A DNA stretch of 61,196 nt, taken from contig JACPUV010000034.1 of assembly GCA_016192105.1 (NCBI GenBank), positions 1 through 61,196 of the forward strand. The letters run 5' to 3'. The stretch comes from Sphingobacteriales bacterium. GTDB taxonomy: Bacteria; Bacteroidota; Bacteroidia; Chitinophagales; Chitinophagaceae. Of this stretch, positions 1-8,624 are shown one piece after another. The notes below the pieces were generated by a model that worked only from the letters and a program-made list of their open reading frames with translations, ran no database searches and was not told where the DNA came from. The position numbers and the translations under genes were made by a program. The first letter of the stretch is position 1. Each line of letters starts with the position of its first letter.

Positions 1-1
1 G

Positions 2-43
2 CACAGTTTTGAAGAATATATCCGGAACGTAGAGATTGAGTAA
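2..43 (+). CDS. C-terminal tail of an unidentified protein (partial)
   Basis: Frame 2 is open from the window edge and reads HSFEEYIRNVEIE before a TAA stop at 41-43. The other two forward frames are closed or uninformative here. Thirteen residues are too few to name a family. It would run convergent with the small membrane protein at 102-386. It could be a chance open stretch. Confidence 0.3.
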   Translation, partial: HSFEEYIRNVEIE

Positions 44-101
44 TCTACCAGAACTAACCGGCTGCAAAATATGCTGCACCGCATAAATTGGTTATGAGTT
101 G

Positions 102-386
102 CTAAATAATATAGAAACAGGTCAGCAGCAGGAACAGGCAGACCAGCAGGACCAGTCCCAATGTATAAAAAAGGGGTTTTATCCGGTGCCTGGCGATCAG
201 CAGGCTTCCCAGCAGGAGCAGCATTACCACCCCGTTAAATATCCCCGCAAAAACAGAGAAGAAATAAACCAGTAACCCGGCCTGGGTGTCCTGGGAGATG
301 AGGTAACCAAAAATCAGCAGCGAGCCCACAATAAACGTAAGCCCGGCGACCCAGCGGCCAAGATGTAAGATAGTGGTTACCCTCAT
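102..386 (-). CDS. small hydrophobic membrane protein
   Basis: About 94 residues starting MRVTTILHLGRW, the only ATG in this frame. A GTG at 434, just after the clpB stop, would add 16 polar residues that look unlike a membrane protein N-terminus. Three or four hydrophobic stretches follow (around GLTFIVGSLLIFGYLI, FFSVFAGIFNGVVMLLLLGS and LGLVLLVCLFLLLTCF), so it is probably a polytopic inner-membrane protein. It lies directly downstream of clpB on the same strand and may be cotranscribed with it. I do not recognise the family and no catalytic motif is visible. Confidence 0.6.
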   Translation of the reverse strand: MRVTTILHLGRWVAGLTFIVGSLLIFGYLISQDTQAGLLVYFFSVFAGIFNGVVMLLLLGSLLIARHRIKPLFYTLGLVLLVCLFLLLTCFYII

Positions 387-434
387 TGAGCAGTGAGTAA
401 CCAAATATACTTTATTACCTAAGGGAACCGACAC

Positions 435-3062
435 TTATTTTCCCCGACCCTGTAATTTCAACTTCTCCGGCTCCTCATTCCGGAATACCACCACCCCGTC
501 AAACACATCCACCAGTACCGGTTTGGACTTGTTGATATCTCCCGCCAGTATCCGTTTAGATAATTGGTTCACAATTTCTTTTTGCACCAGCCGCTTCAGC
601 GGGCGGGCGCCAAACTGCGGATCAAATCCCTGGTCGGCCAGGAACTGGAGCGCATAATCGCTGAACCGAAGGTCAATACCGCTTTCCTTTACCAGGTCCA
701 CCAGTTTGTGTAGCTGGATCCCGACAATTCCCCTGATTTCCTTTCGGAGCAGGGGCTGGAACATAATGATCTCGTCCACACGATTCAGGAACTCCGGGCG
801 GATCGTTTGCCGCAGCAGGTTCATTACATCCACCTTTGCTTTGCCCATCGCGCTTTCAATATCTTTTTCGTTTACCCCTTCAAAAGCGTCCATGATCAGG
901 TGGTTGCCGATATTGCTGGTCATGATGATGATCGTATTCTTGAAATTCACTACGCGGCCTTTGTTATCTGTCAGCCGTCCATCATCCAGTACCTGGAGCA
1001 GCACATTCCATACATCCGGGTGAGCTTTTTCGATTTCATCGAGCAGGACCACACTGTAGGGTTTGCGGCGCACGGCTTCTGTTAACTGGCCGCCTTCCTC
1101 GTATCCCACATAGCCCGGAGGAGCCCCCACCAGGCGGGATACGGTATGTTTTTCCTGGTATTCACTCATGTCGATCCGGGTCATCATGCTCTCGTCATCA
1201 AAGAGGTATTCGGCCAGGGCCTTCGCCAGTTCGGTCTTGCCTACCCCGGTGGTGCCGAGGAAAATAAAGGAGCCGATCGGTTTTTTCGGATCCTGCAGGC
1301 CGGCGCGGCTCCGGCGGATGGCATCAGCTACCGCGGTGATGGCTTCATCCTGTCCCACCACTCTTTCATGCAGGTGATCTTCCAGGCGCAGCAATTTTTC
1401 CCGGTCGCTCTGCAGCATTTTTTGGACCGGGATACCGGTGGCTTTGGCAATGCTCCCGGCAATATCTTCCGCATCCACTTCTTCTTTCAGCAGGCGCTTT
1501 TCCGTTGAGTGCTGCAGTTGATTGGTGAGCTCTGTGAGCAGGCTTTCCTGTTCTTTGATCTTTCCGTACCTGATTTCGGCCACTTTGCCGTAATCGCCTT
1601 CCCGTTCCGCCCGTTCGGCCTGCTGTTTTAAATTTTCGATTTCCGCCTTCCCGTTCTGGATCTTCTCCACCACTTCTTTTTCTTCCTTCCATTTTGCTTT
1701 CAATGTGTCCCGTTCTACAGCGAGGTTGGCGATTTCGGTATTGAGCTCCTTCAGTTTTATTTCATCATTTTCCCGCTTGATGGCTTCGCGTTCAATTTCC
1801 AGTTGCCGGATCTGCCTTTCGAGCGTATCCAGTTCTTCGGGCATGGAATTCATTTCCAGGCGGAGCTTGGCCGCGCTTTCATCGATCAGGTCAATGGCTT
1901 TATCCGGCAGGAAGCGGTCGGTGATATAGCGGCTGGATAATTCAACGGCTGCAATAATCGCCTCGTCCTTGATGCGTACATGGTGGTGGGTCTCGTACCG
2001 GTCTTTCAGTCCCCGCAGGATGGAGATCGCGTCTTCCACGCCCGGTTCATCGATCATGATTTTCTGAAAACGGCGTTCAAGCGCCTTATCTTTTTCAAAA
2101 AATTTCTGGTATTCATTCAGCGTGGTGGCACCAACAGCACGCAGGTCGCCCTTGGCGAGCGCCGGTTTCAGGATATTGGCCGCATCCATGGCTCCTTCCC
2201 CACCCCCTGCACCGACAAGGGTATGTATCTCATCAATAAATAAAATAATCTCCCCTTCGCTGCTGCTCACTTCTTTCACCACGGCTTTCAACCGCTCTTC
2301 AAATTCGCCTTTGTATTTGGCACCTGCGATCAGCAATCCCATATCCAGGGCATAGATGATCTTTGATTTCAGGTTTTCGGGCACATCTCCGTTCACGATA
2401 CGATGCGCAATACCTTCGGCAATGGCTGTTTTACCCACACCGGGTTCCCCGACCAGTATCGGGTTGTTCTTTGTTCTCCTGGAAAGAATATGCAGGGTCC
2501 GGCGGATCTCTTCATCCCTTCCGATCACGGGGTCCAGTTTGCCCTGCCGGGCCAGTTCATTGAGGTTCTTGGCATATTTATTCAGGGCATTGAACTCCTG
2601 GGATTGTGTTTGCGAAGTTACTTTCTCTCCTTTGCGCAACTCTTTTATAGCAGTGATCAGCCCGTTCTCGGTCAGTCCCGCATTTTTCAGCAGTTTGGCA
2701 GCGGCATCATTCCCCTGCACGATCGCGAGCAGGATATGCTCAGGCGTCACAAATTCATCACCAAAGTTTTTCAACACAGCCCCGGCCCTTAACACCACAT
2801 TATTGGCATCCCGGCTGATCTGCTGGGCGGCCTCCCCGGATGAGGTTGGCAGTTTACTGATCAGTTCATCCAGTTTACTTTCCACCAGGTTCACCGTTAC
2901 ATTATTTTTCTTCAGTAAATAATCAACCGGGGAATCGGTTTGGTCAAGCAATGCTTTCAGCATATGCGCTGTCTCAATATTCGGGCTTTTCGCATTGAAC
3001 GCAATTTGCTGGGCCTGTTGAAAGGCTTCGGCGGCTTTTATGGTGAAATTTCCGAGGTTCAT
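435..3062 (-). CDS. clpB: ATP-dependent chaperone ClpB
   Basis: Hsp100 disaggregase of 875 residues, the usual length for ClpB. It works in the cytosol with the DnaK system to pull polypeptides out of aggregates. Order of parts: N-terminal Clp repeat domain (roughly 1-150, with the [11 protein letters not shown] repeat signature), first AAA+ module with Walker [14 protein letters not shown] and Walker [12 protein letters not shown], a long charged coiled-coil middle domain (about 400-530) that separates ClpB from ClpA and ClpC, and a second AAA+ module with Walker [15 protein letters not shown] and sensor region [14 protein letters not shown]. No IGF-type ClpP-docking loop is seen, so it is a disaggregase and not a protease subunit. 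It is transcribed away from the serine hydrolase gene. No HrcA-type operator (CIRCE) is evident in the 167-base upstream gap. Confidence 0.98.
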   Translation of the reverse strand: MNLGNFTIKAAEAFQQAQQIAFNAKSPNIETAHMLKALLDQTDSPVDYLLKKNNVTVNLVESKLDELISKLPTSSGEAAQQISRDANNVVLRAGAVLKNFGDEFVTPEHILLAIVQGNDAAAKLLKNAGLTENGLITAIKELRKGEKVTSQTQSQEFNALNKYAKNLNELARQGKLDPVIGRDEEIRRTLHILSRRTKNNPILVGEPGVGKTAIAEGIAHRIVNGDVPENLKSKIIYALDMGLLIAGAKYKGEFEERLKAVVKEVSSSEGEIILFIDEIHTLVGAGGGEGAMDAANILKPALAKGDLRAVGATTLNEYQKFFEKDKALERRFQKIMIDEPGVEDAISILRGLKDRYETHHHVRIKDEAIIAAVELSSRYITDRFLPDKAIDLIDESAAKLRLEMNSMPEELDTLERQIRQLEIEREAIKRENDEIKLKELNTEIANLAVERDTLKAKWKEEKEVVEKIQNGKAEIENLKQQAERAEREGDYGKVAEIRYGKIKEQESLLTELTNQLQHSTEKRLLKEEVDAEDIAGSIAKATGIPVQKMLQSDREKLLRLEDHLHERVVGQDEAITAVADAIRRSRAGLQDPKKPIGSFIFLGTTGVGKTELAKALAEYLFDDESMMTRIDMSEYQEKHTVSRLVGAPPGYVGYEEGGQLTEAVRRKPYSVVLLDEIEKAHPDVWNVLLQVLDDGRLTDNKGRVVNFKNTIIIMTSNIGNHLIMDAFEGVNEKDIESAMGKAKVDVMNLLRQTIRPEFLNRVDEIIMFQPLLRKEIRGIVGIQLHKLVDLVKESGIDLRFSDYALQFLADQGFDPQFGARPLKRLVQKEIVNQLSKRILAGDINKSKPVLVDVFDGVVVFRNEEPEKLKLQGRGK

Positions 3063-3229
3063 ATTTTATTGCATTAAAGTTGTTATGAAGTTCATATTAT
3101 AATCGATGGCGTCAGAAAGAATTCGTCTTTTATCGGGAACTCCCCTGTTCTGCGGGCACCTGTCTTCCCGACTTTCCCTAACTTTAATCTCGTACTCAAA
3201 TACCAATCCAGGGTCAAAATCCCGAAACT

Positions 3230-4279
3230 ATGTCATATAAACTCCCTTCTATCTGCATGAAAGTCATAGCTGTAACCTGTTTCCTGTTATTCTTGCAGCC
3301 TGTAACTGCCCAGTATAACTGGGGCGACCTGGATGCACAACTTGAAGCCAAGCAGAAAATCCTGGGTACTGATTTTGTAATTATGGTCTGGAAAGGCGAC
3401 AGTTTGGTATATAAGAAAGAGCGGGGAACATTCAACGCCAAGACCCAGGCGCCCATTGCCAGTTGCAGTAAATGGCTGACGGCGGCCCTGGTCATGCAGT
3501 TTGTGGATGAAGGTAAAATTTCCCTTGATGACAAGGTCTCCACCTATATTCCCGAACTGAACAAGTATTTCAAAGGATATATCACGCTCCGGGATTGTCT
3601 CAGTCATATGACGGGCATTGAAGACGAAGGCGGTTTCCTTAAAAAAGCATTTCAGCGTAAAAAGTTCAGCACACTGGAAGAAGAAGTAAATTCTTTTGCC
3701 GCCCGGGAGATCCGCGCCAAAACGGGTACTGATTTCTGGTATGGGAATATCGGCCTGAATATGGCGGGCCGGGTACTGGAAGTGGTAAGCAAACGAAAAT
3801 TTGATGTACTGATCCGTACCAAACTGCTGATCCCGCTTGGCATGCGCAAGACCACATTCACCAACCTGGAAGGCGGGGCGGTCAACCCTTCCGGCGGCGC
3901 CCAGTCAACTGCGGAGGACTATATGAAATTCCTGGTCATGCTGTTAAACAAAGGGAAATACAACGGTGTGCAGCTATTGAGTGAAAATGCAGTTAACGAA
4001 ATGATGCAGATCCGTACCAGTCCATCGATGATAAAATATGCGCCCCCGGCGGCCAGGGGATTTAATTATGCCTCCGGTGCCTGGGTGGTGGAAGAGAAGG
4101 ACGGAGAAGCGACCGCCCTGGCCAGTCCGGGTTTGTTTGGCACCTGGCCCCTGGTGGATTACTGCCGCGGGTATGCTTACCTGGTATTTGTAAAAAACCT
4201 GCTGGGAGAGCAACGGGCGGAAGCGCACCTGCAACTGAAAGAAGTGATCGATGAACAAATAAAAAATGACTGCAAATAA
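3230..4279 (+). CDS. secreted serine hydrolase, class C beta-lactamase/esterase fold
   Basis: 349 residues of the beta-lactamase-related (PF00144-type) family, probably an exported esterase or peptidase-like enzyme; the substrate cannot be read from sequence. The N-terminus holds a signal peptide; a second in-frame start at 3257 gives an even cleaner one (MKVIAVTCFLLFLQPVTAQ), so the true start is 3230 or 3257. The nucleophile motif S-x-x-K is S78-C79-S80-K81, and the Y-x-N motif is Y171-G172-N173. The third motif, usually H/K-x-G, appears as SPG in the segment ASPGLFGTW, a departure that makes true beta-lactamase activity unlikely. The next gene starts 6 bases downstream on the same strand, so the two are probably cotranscribed. 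Confidence 0.88.
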   Translation: MSYKLPSICMKVIAVTCFLLFLQPVTAQYNWGDLDAQLEAKQKILGTDFVIMVWKGDSLVYKKERGTFNAKTQAPIASCSKWLTAALVMQFVDEGKISLDDKVSTYIPELNKYFKGYITLRDCLSHMTGIEDEGGFLKKAFQRKKFSTLEEEVNSFAAREIRAKTGTDFWYGNIGLNMAGRVLEVVSKRKFDVLIRTKLLIPLGMRKTTFTNLEGGAVNPSGGAQSTAEDYMKFLVMLLNKGKYNGVQLLSENAVNEMMQIRTSPSMIKYAPPAARGFNYASGAWVVEEKDGEATALASPGLFGTWPLVDYCRGYAYLVFVKNLLGEQRAEAHLQLKEVIDEQIKNDCK

Positions 4280-4285
4280 ATACCC

Positions 4286-4627
4286 ATGTACGAACACCAT
4301 AAGCAACCGCTGGCCCCCAGGGCCACTTTTTACAAACGGGTATTAAAGAACGTGGTAACGGCCGGACTGATCATGCTGGTTTGTCTTGCCATTGGCATTG
4401 CCGGCTACCATTACTGGGGAGAAGCTTCCTGGATCGATTCCCTGCACAACGCGTCGATGATTCTCAGCGGAATGGGCCCGGTGATTGAAATGCCGACAGT
4501 AACGGGTAAAATCTTTTCATCGGTATATGCGCTGTTCAGCGGGGTGGTCTTTATCACCAATGTGGGTATTATTCTGGCCCCGGCCATACACCGGCTGTTT
4601 CACCGGCTGCACCTGGAGGAGAAATAA
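4286..4627 (+). CDS. two-helix pore-loop membrane protein, K+-channel-like with altered filter
   Basis: 113 residues. A basic N-terminal segment leads into helix 1 (about 24-46, VVTAGLIMLVCLAIGIAG). Then comes a re-entrant-looking segment (about 52-68, SWIDSLHNASMILSGMGPV), a short loop TVTGKIFSSVY, helix 2 (about 82-100, ALFSGVVFITNVGIILAP) and a basic C-terminus. The order helix, pore helix, loop, T-x-x-G-K, helix matches two-transmembrane potassium channels. The filter TVGYGD is absent and SGMGPV stands in its place. I know similar short hypothetical proteins from many bacteria but no proven function. It lies 6 bases after the serine hydrolase gene and ends convergent with the DUF3857 cluster. 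Confidence 0.75.
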   Translation: MYEHHKQPLAPRATFYKRVLKNVVTAGLIMLVCLAIGIAGYHYWGEASWIDSLHNASMILSGMGPVIEMPTVTGKIFSSVYALFSGVVFITNVGIILAPAIHRLFHRLHLEEK

Positions 4628-4639
4628 GTATCCCCCGGT

Positions 4640-6658
4640 CTATTTCTTCTTCAGCACGATCTGCTCGCCCAGTTTGGCAACCATTTTGCTAAAGAAACCG
4701 CGGAGGGCATTGTACTCTTCCGGCCTGAATGTCGTTTTTGCGATTTCCAGACTATAGGTCAGGGTAATGACCTTACCTGCTACCGCAGTCATATAGTCAA
4801 ACGCCGCTTCGTTTTTCTCATTCAGTTTTACCAGTAGCGGAGCCGGCAGGTCATCCACGATATATCCTTCGGGGATCTCCATAGTCAGTTTGTACAGCTG
4901 GCTGATCTTATACGGCAATTCAACCGGGTACCGCCGGTTCTCCGATTTCAGTGGATTTTGCCTGTAGTGGGGTATGAAGACCGGGTTCAAATAAATGATA
5001 TCACCCGCTTCTTTTTCGTCCCGGATATGGTAACTGACGTTTACCGAATTTTCGGTATCTTCCAACCCTGTTACTTCAATACTGTCCGTCAGCAGGCCCT
5101 CCTCAAAAACATCAGCGAGTTCCTTGTTCAGTCCCTGGTTTCCTTCTTTTTTAACCTGCTCTCTTATTTTTTCTGAAGCATAATATCCATACTGGTGTTT
5201 TATATGTCCCGTCCACAAGGTGCCCGCCTGTTTTCCACCGGATATAAAAACTTCCGCCTGGTCTGATTCTGTCAGTTGATCCGCAGTGAGGTGCAGTAAT
5301 GTGGCTTCACTGTTCAGTACCCTTGCCTGGCCGTTATAACAATCAGGAGACAACTTCCCGAACCCCATAAACGGATGACTGGCGTCCAGGAACCAGTCAT
5401 CACCGTCTGCACTGACACGGCATACCATGTAATTCAGTTGCCCGATAACCGGGTTTGATTCTGTGGAAAGACCATGTGGCTTGGTACTCAGCATCACGGG
5501 ATCGGCCCTCAGGCCCGCATTGCGGAGCAAAGCCATCAGCAGCAGGTTTAACTCCAGGTTGTTGCCGTTCTTCGCGGCGGCTATCTTTTTCAGGGATGTC
5601 CGTTTACCCGCCAGGTTATCCCCGGAACAGGTATAGTGCTGGCGAACATAATTATAAATAGCTTTTGCGATCTCTGTTTCAGTACTGGTCCCTTTCAAAA
5701 CCGTCTTCATATCGGAAGGCCACCACTCCCCTGCATTTTCCATCTCGTTTATAAAATCGAGCCCTTTTAGCATATCTGCTGTGAATTCGGGCCAGGTGGT
5801 TAAAATGCTTTTCTCCTGCAGGGGTGCCCGGAAGGCCGCCAATTGGAAATGCATTTTACTGACAAAATTCTCAGGTGAACTGGTGAAAGCCTCCACCCGG
5901 AAAGCCGGGATGTCCTTCATCACCCAGCGGTAATCAGCAATCATACAGGTCAGCTCCACCCGTTCATTGACCGTCTTCCCGGCATATACTTCTTTGGCAT
6001 ACTGGACTTCATAAGCACCCTGCCGTTCACTGTTTGTTTCTACGAAATACGGGAGACTGCCCTGCTGCAGCATCATATAATCCAGGAATTGCGGCAGGGA
6101 TGCATTGTATTCAGACCATAAACAGGGAATATCTCCCTGGAAATACCAGGGCTGCAGGTTGAAAAGAAAATCAGACGTAACCGTGTACTCATAATCAATT
6201 ACGGATCCTTCCTTTACACCCGCAAGTGCAAATTTTTTCCGGAGCAGGTTACGGCTGATCTTTTCCGTAAAAATTGCTGATTTGGGATTGAGTTTTGTCT
6301 CGGTTATTTTCCCCCCTTCCAGGTTATACGTGTAGGCCCGAAGGCTACTGATTTTTTCATCGGTCTCTCCGTCCGTATACAGATCAACGGACACAGTAGC
6401 TTTATCGTATGCACTGTTCTTTAATATATGAATCCGCCGCCTGATCTTAAACTCAAGGGAGAAACCGCCCTCGCTATTACCGACCACCCGGGTAGATCCG
6501 GATTCCCCGAGCACCACCGCCGGGGCGCTGGTGTCGATCGAATAGGATTTCCGGGAAAGATCAGCTTCCGTAATGTCTCCGAAATTAAATCCGGAAGCCG
6601 GCTGGGCAAATACGCCCTGTGTAACTGTTACCAGTACACAAAAAAATAAAATTCGCAT
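4640..6658 (-). CDS. exported DUF3857/transglutaminase-fold protein, catalytic residues replaced
   Basis: 672 residues with a signal peptide (MRILFFCVLVTVTQGVFAQ). It has an N-terminal DUF3857 beta-rich domain (about 50-250), a transglutaminase-like core (about 325-440) and a C-terminal beta domain (DUF2569/3858-like, about 470-640). At the position of the catalytic Cys in its neighbour (C329 of the 6692-8620 product) it has N367 (motif GNNLELN), and at the His position it has Y410 (LNYM). The acidic residue D425 (FLDAS) is kept. It should therefore bind rather than cleave or crosslink. It is the last gene of a three-gene minus-strand run, 33 bases after the middle gene, and is a paralogue of the first gene (670 residues), with shared blocks such as LQPWYFQGDIPCLWSEYN and LQSWNFQGEYPCLWSEYN. 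Confidence 0.85.
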   Translation of the reverse strand: MRILFFCVLVTVTQGVFAQPASGFNFGDITEADLSRKSYSIDTSAPAVVLGESGSTRVVGNSEGGFSLEFKIRRRIHILKNSAYDKATVSVDLYTDGETDEKISSLRAYTYNLEGGKITETKLNPKSAIFTEKISRNLLRKKFALAGVKEGSVIDYEYTVTSDFLFNLQPWYFQGDIPCLWSEYNASLPQFLDYMMLQQGSLPYFVETNSERQGAYEVQYAKEVYAGKTVNERVELTCMIADYRWVMKDIPAFRVEAFTSSPENFVSKMHFQLAAFRAPLQEKSILTTWPEFTADMLKGLDFINEMENAGEWWPSDMKTVLKGTSTETEIAKAIYNYVRQHYTCSGDNLAGKRTSLKKIAAAKNGNNLELNLLLMALLRNAGLRADPVMLSTKPHGLSTESNPVIGQLNYMVCRVSADGDDWFLDASHPFMGFGKLSPDCYNGQARVLNSEATLLHLTADQLTESDQAEVFISGGKQAGTLWTGHIKHQYGYYASEKIREQVKKEGNQGLNKELADVFEEGLLTDSIEVTGLEDTENSVNVSYHIRDEKEAGDIIYLNPVFIPHYRQNPLKSENRRYPVELPYKISQLYKLTMEIPEGYIVDDLPAPLLVKLNEKNEAAFDYMTAVAGKVITLTYSLEIAKTTFRPEEYNALRGFFSKMVAKLGEQIVLKKK

Positions 6659-6691
6659 AAGATAAGTGTTTAATTATTTTAAGCCGTATCG

Positions 6692-8620
6692 TTAAAACCC
6701 TTTGGCAGCCGTTTCATTCTTCACTAGCACCAGTTTGTTCCGGTCGGCTTTATACATAGCGTCATAAAACTTCACCAGGTCTGCATAATCTTTTGCCGGG
6801 TATGTCCCGGAAAAATGTTCGATACTCCGGTAATAGGTGATCCTATTGCCCTCAACCTTCACGCGGCTCTGGTAGTTCCCGAATTTGGTGGAAAGGGAAA
6901 TCTCAGCCGGGACAGATTCTGCGCTGTACCCGGCCGGAATGGTAATCTCCACCGTATCCACATCCTTGTATTCAAATCCCAGTTCAATATCAAATTTCCG
7001 GTCCTCGTTGGGGGTAAGGCGGTGGTAGGTCCGCGTCATGACATTGGGAACAATAAACAGTCTTTTGCCGGTAAGCGTAGCATAATTATTGACCGTGATA
7101 TCCAGTTTCTCCTCCACTTCGGGCAATACGGAACGGGTTTCTTTATACTCAAAACTGTTCACCTCGTAAGTGGCAAAGTCCAGTTGTTCGTGCAGTACTT
7201 CCTTCACTTTGTCCTTGGAAAGCCCGTGGATCAGGTCATGGTAATTGTCCTGCTGCAACCCGCCATATACCGTTTCCGATTTTACCCTAAGGTTATCCTC
7301 CTCATCGAGTACGGCCTTCACCCGGCGTGTCTGCAGGTTCTCCTTCATAGCGTACTTGGGGGTACGGATCAGCTTCCCTCCATTTTCGTCCACAATCAGC
7401 ACATGCCGGTCGCAGGTGAAATCGCCCAGGTAGCCGGCTGGCAGGGTCTGACTGGTGCATTCGAGCCAGACGGTATCGGAGGAAACCGGTACACAGAGGA
7501 TCACATGATTAAACTGGCTTGACGGAAAATCAGCCATAATCCTTTTCGCGGAGCGGCCGGCCCGCACCAGGGTATAATAAGAATTGATCCCCGCTTCTTT
7601 CAGCAAACTGAACATGTAATTGGTCAGTGCTTTGCAGTCACCGTAGGACTTGCCCGCTACATAGGCCGCATCAAATGGCTGCCATCCGCCGATGCCCAAC
7701 TGGATACTGATATAGCGGGTGTTCTTTTGCATGTACTCGTACAGTTTCGCAATTTTTTCTTTGGGATCCCTGACCGGGTCAGCGAGCTGGTGCACCACCT
7801 GCTTAATATTGTCCGGAAGTTTATCCCGGCCCGCTTTCAGGGCATATACAAATTTTCCAAAGTCCTGCCAGCTCTCCATATTCCCCTTGTATTTCTGCAC
7901 TTCAAAAGCTGTAGGGCCAAAATAGACAGCGGTATTGATATCCTCCCAGGGAGGAGAAGCATATTCGTCCTTAATAGCCGGAAGTTCCTTCACCTCCCAG
8001 GTCAGTATCTTCCGGTTCTTTTCCGTGGTAACAACCGGCTCCCCGGGATAATTGAATGCCTTGTAACGGACCGTGTAGTCCGGATGACTGATAATACTGA
8101 TACTGCTTTGCTCTACCGCGAAATCCTCATCTTCTCTTGGCAACCATACCGGGAAGAACAAGGTGCCTTCGAACCGGATCTCCACTTCATATTCCACTGT
8201 ATAAGGGTAGATCCGGTGAAAAAAATCATGAACCTTCCGGCGGTTATCATCGATGAGATTATTATCATCCGAACCGGTTATATCCATGATCTGCTTGTTC
8301 TTTAACCGCTTCAGTTCTTTCCCGCCGGCATCATATAGTGCCCCTTCGATGTTCTTTATTTCGAACATTTTATCATAATACTCCATAAACAGGGCCTGCT
8401 GGTCCCCGTTTTCGTTCAGGATGGTAATAGCATACCGCTTTTTCAATATGGCCTCCCCGGTATTCACCACTTCAAAACTGATCTGTTCCATCCGTTTGAC
8501 AGCGTTGGCATTTTTCAATAATACAGCCGGGATCTTTGTTACCGCGTATTCCCCGTCGCCCGCAAAAACAGTCAGCCCCATGATTAAGCAGCAACAACTG
8601 ATGATCAACTTCTTTTCCAT
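6692..8620 (-). CDS. exported DUF3857/transglutaminase-fold protein, catalytic triad intact
   Basis: 642 residues with a signal peptide (MEKKLIISCCCLIMGLTVFAG). It has an N-terminal DUF3857 domain (about 45-220), then a transglutaminase-like core with the expected residues: C329 in KSYGDCKALTN, H372 in FNHVIL and E387 in WLECTS. A C-terminal beta domain follows. The core predicts a Cys-dependent peptidase or transferase acting outside the cytoplasm; the substrate is unknown. It sits between two paralogous relatives that lack the Cys and His, only 4 bases after the upstream gene and 33 bases before the downstream one, so the three products are very likely made together and may act as one complex. 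Confidence 0.87.
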   Translation of the reverse strand: MEKKLIISCCCLIMGLTVFAGDGEYAVTKIPAVLLKNANAVKRMEQISFEVVNTGEAILKKRYAITILNENGDQQALFMEYYDKMFEIKNIEGALYDAGGKELKRLKNKQIMDITGSDDNNLIDDNRRKVHDFFHRIYPYTVEYEVEIRFEGTLFFPVWLPREDEDFAVEQSSISIISHPDYTVRYKAFNYPGEPVVTTEKNRKILTWEVKELPAIKDEYASPPWEDINTAVYFGPTAFEVQKYKGNMESWQDFGKFVYALKAGRDKLPDNIKQVVHQLADPVRDPKEKIAKLYEYMQKNTRYISIQLGIGGWQPFDAAYVAGKSYGDCKALTNYMFSLLKEAGINSYYTLVRAGRSAKRIMADFPSSQFNHVILCVPVSSDTVWLECTSQTLPAGYLGDFTCDRHVLIVDENGGKLIRTPKYAMKENLQTRRVKAVLDEEDNLRVKSETVYGGLQQDNYHDLIHGLSKDKVKEVLHEQLDFATYEVNSFEYKETRSVLPEVEEKLDITVNNYATLTGKRLFIVPNVMTRTYHRLTPNEDRKFDIELGFEYKDVDTVEITIPAGYSAESVPAEISLSTKFGNYQSRVKVEGNRITYYRSIEHFSGTYPAKDYADLVKFYDAMYKADRNKLVLVKNETAAKGF

Positions 8621-8624
8621 GCGA

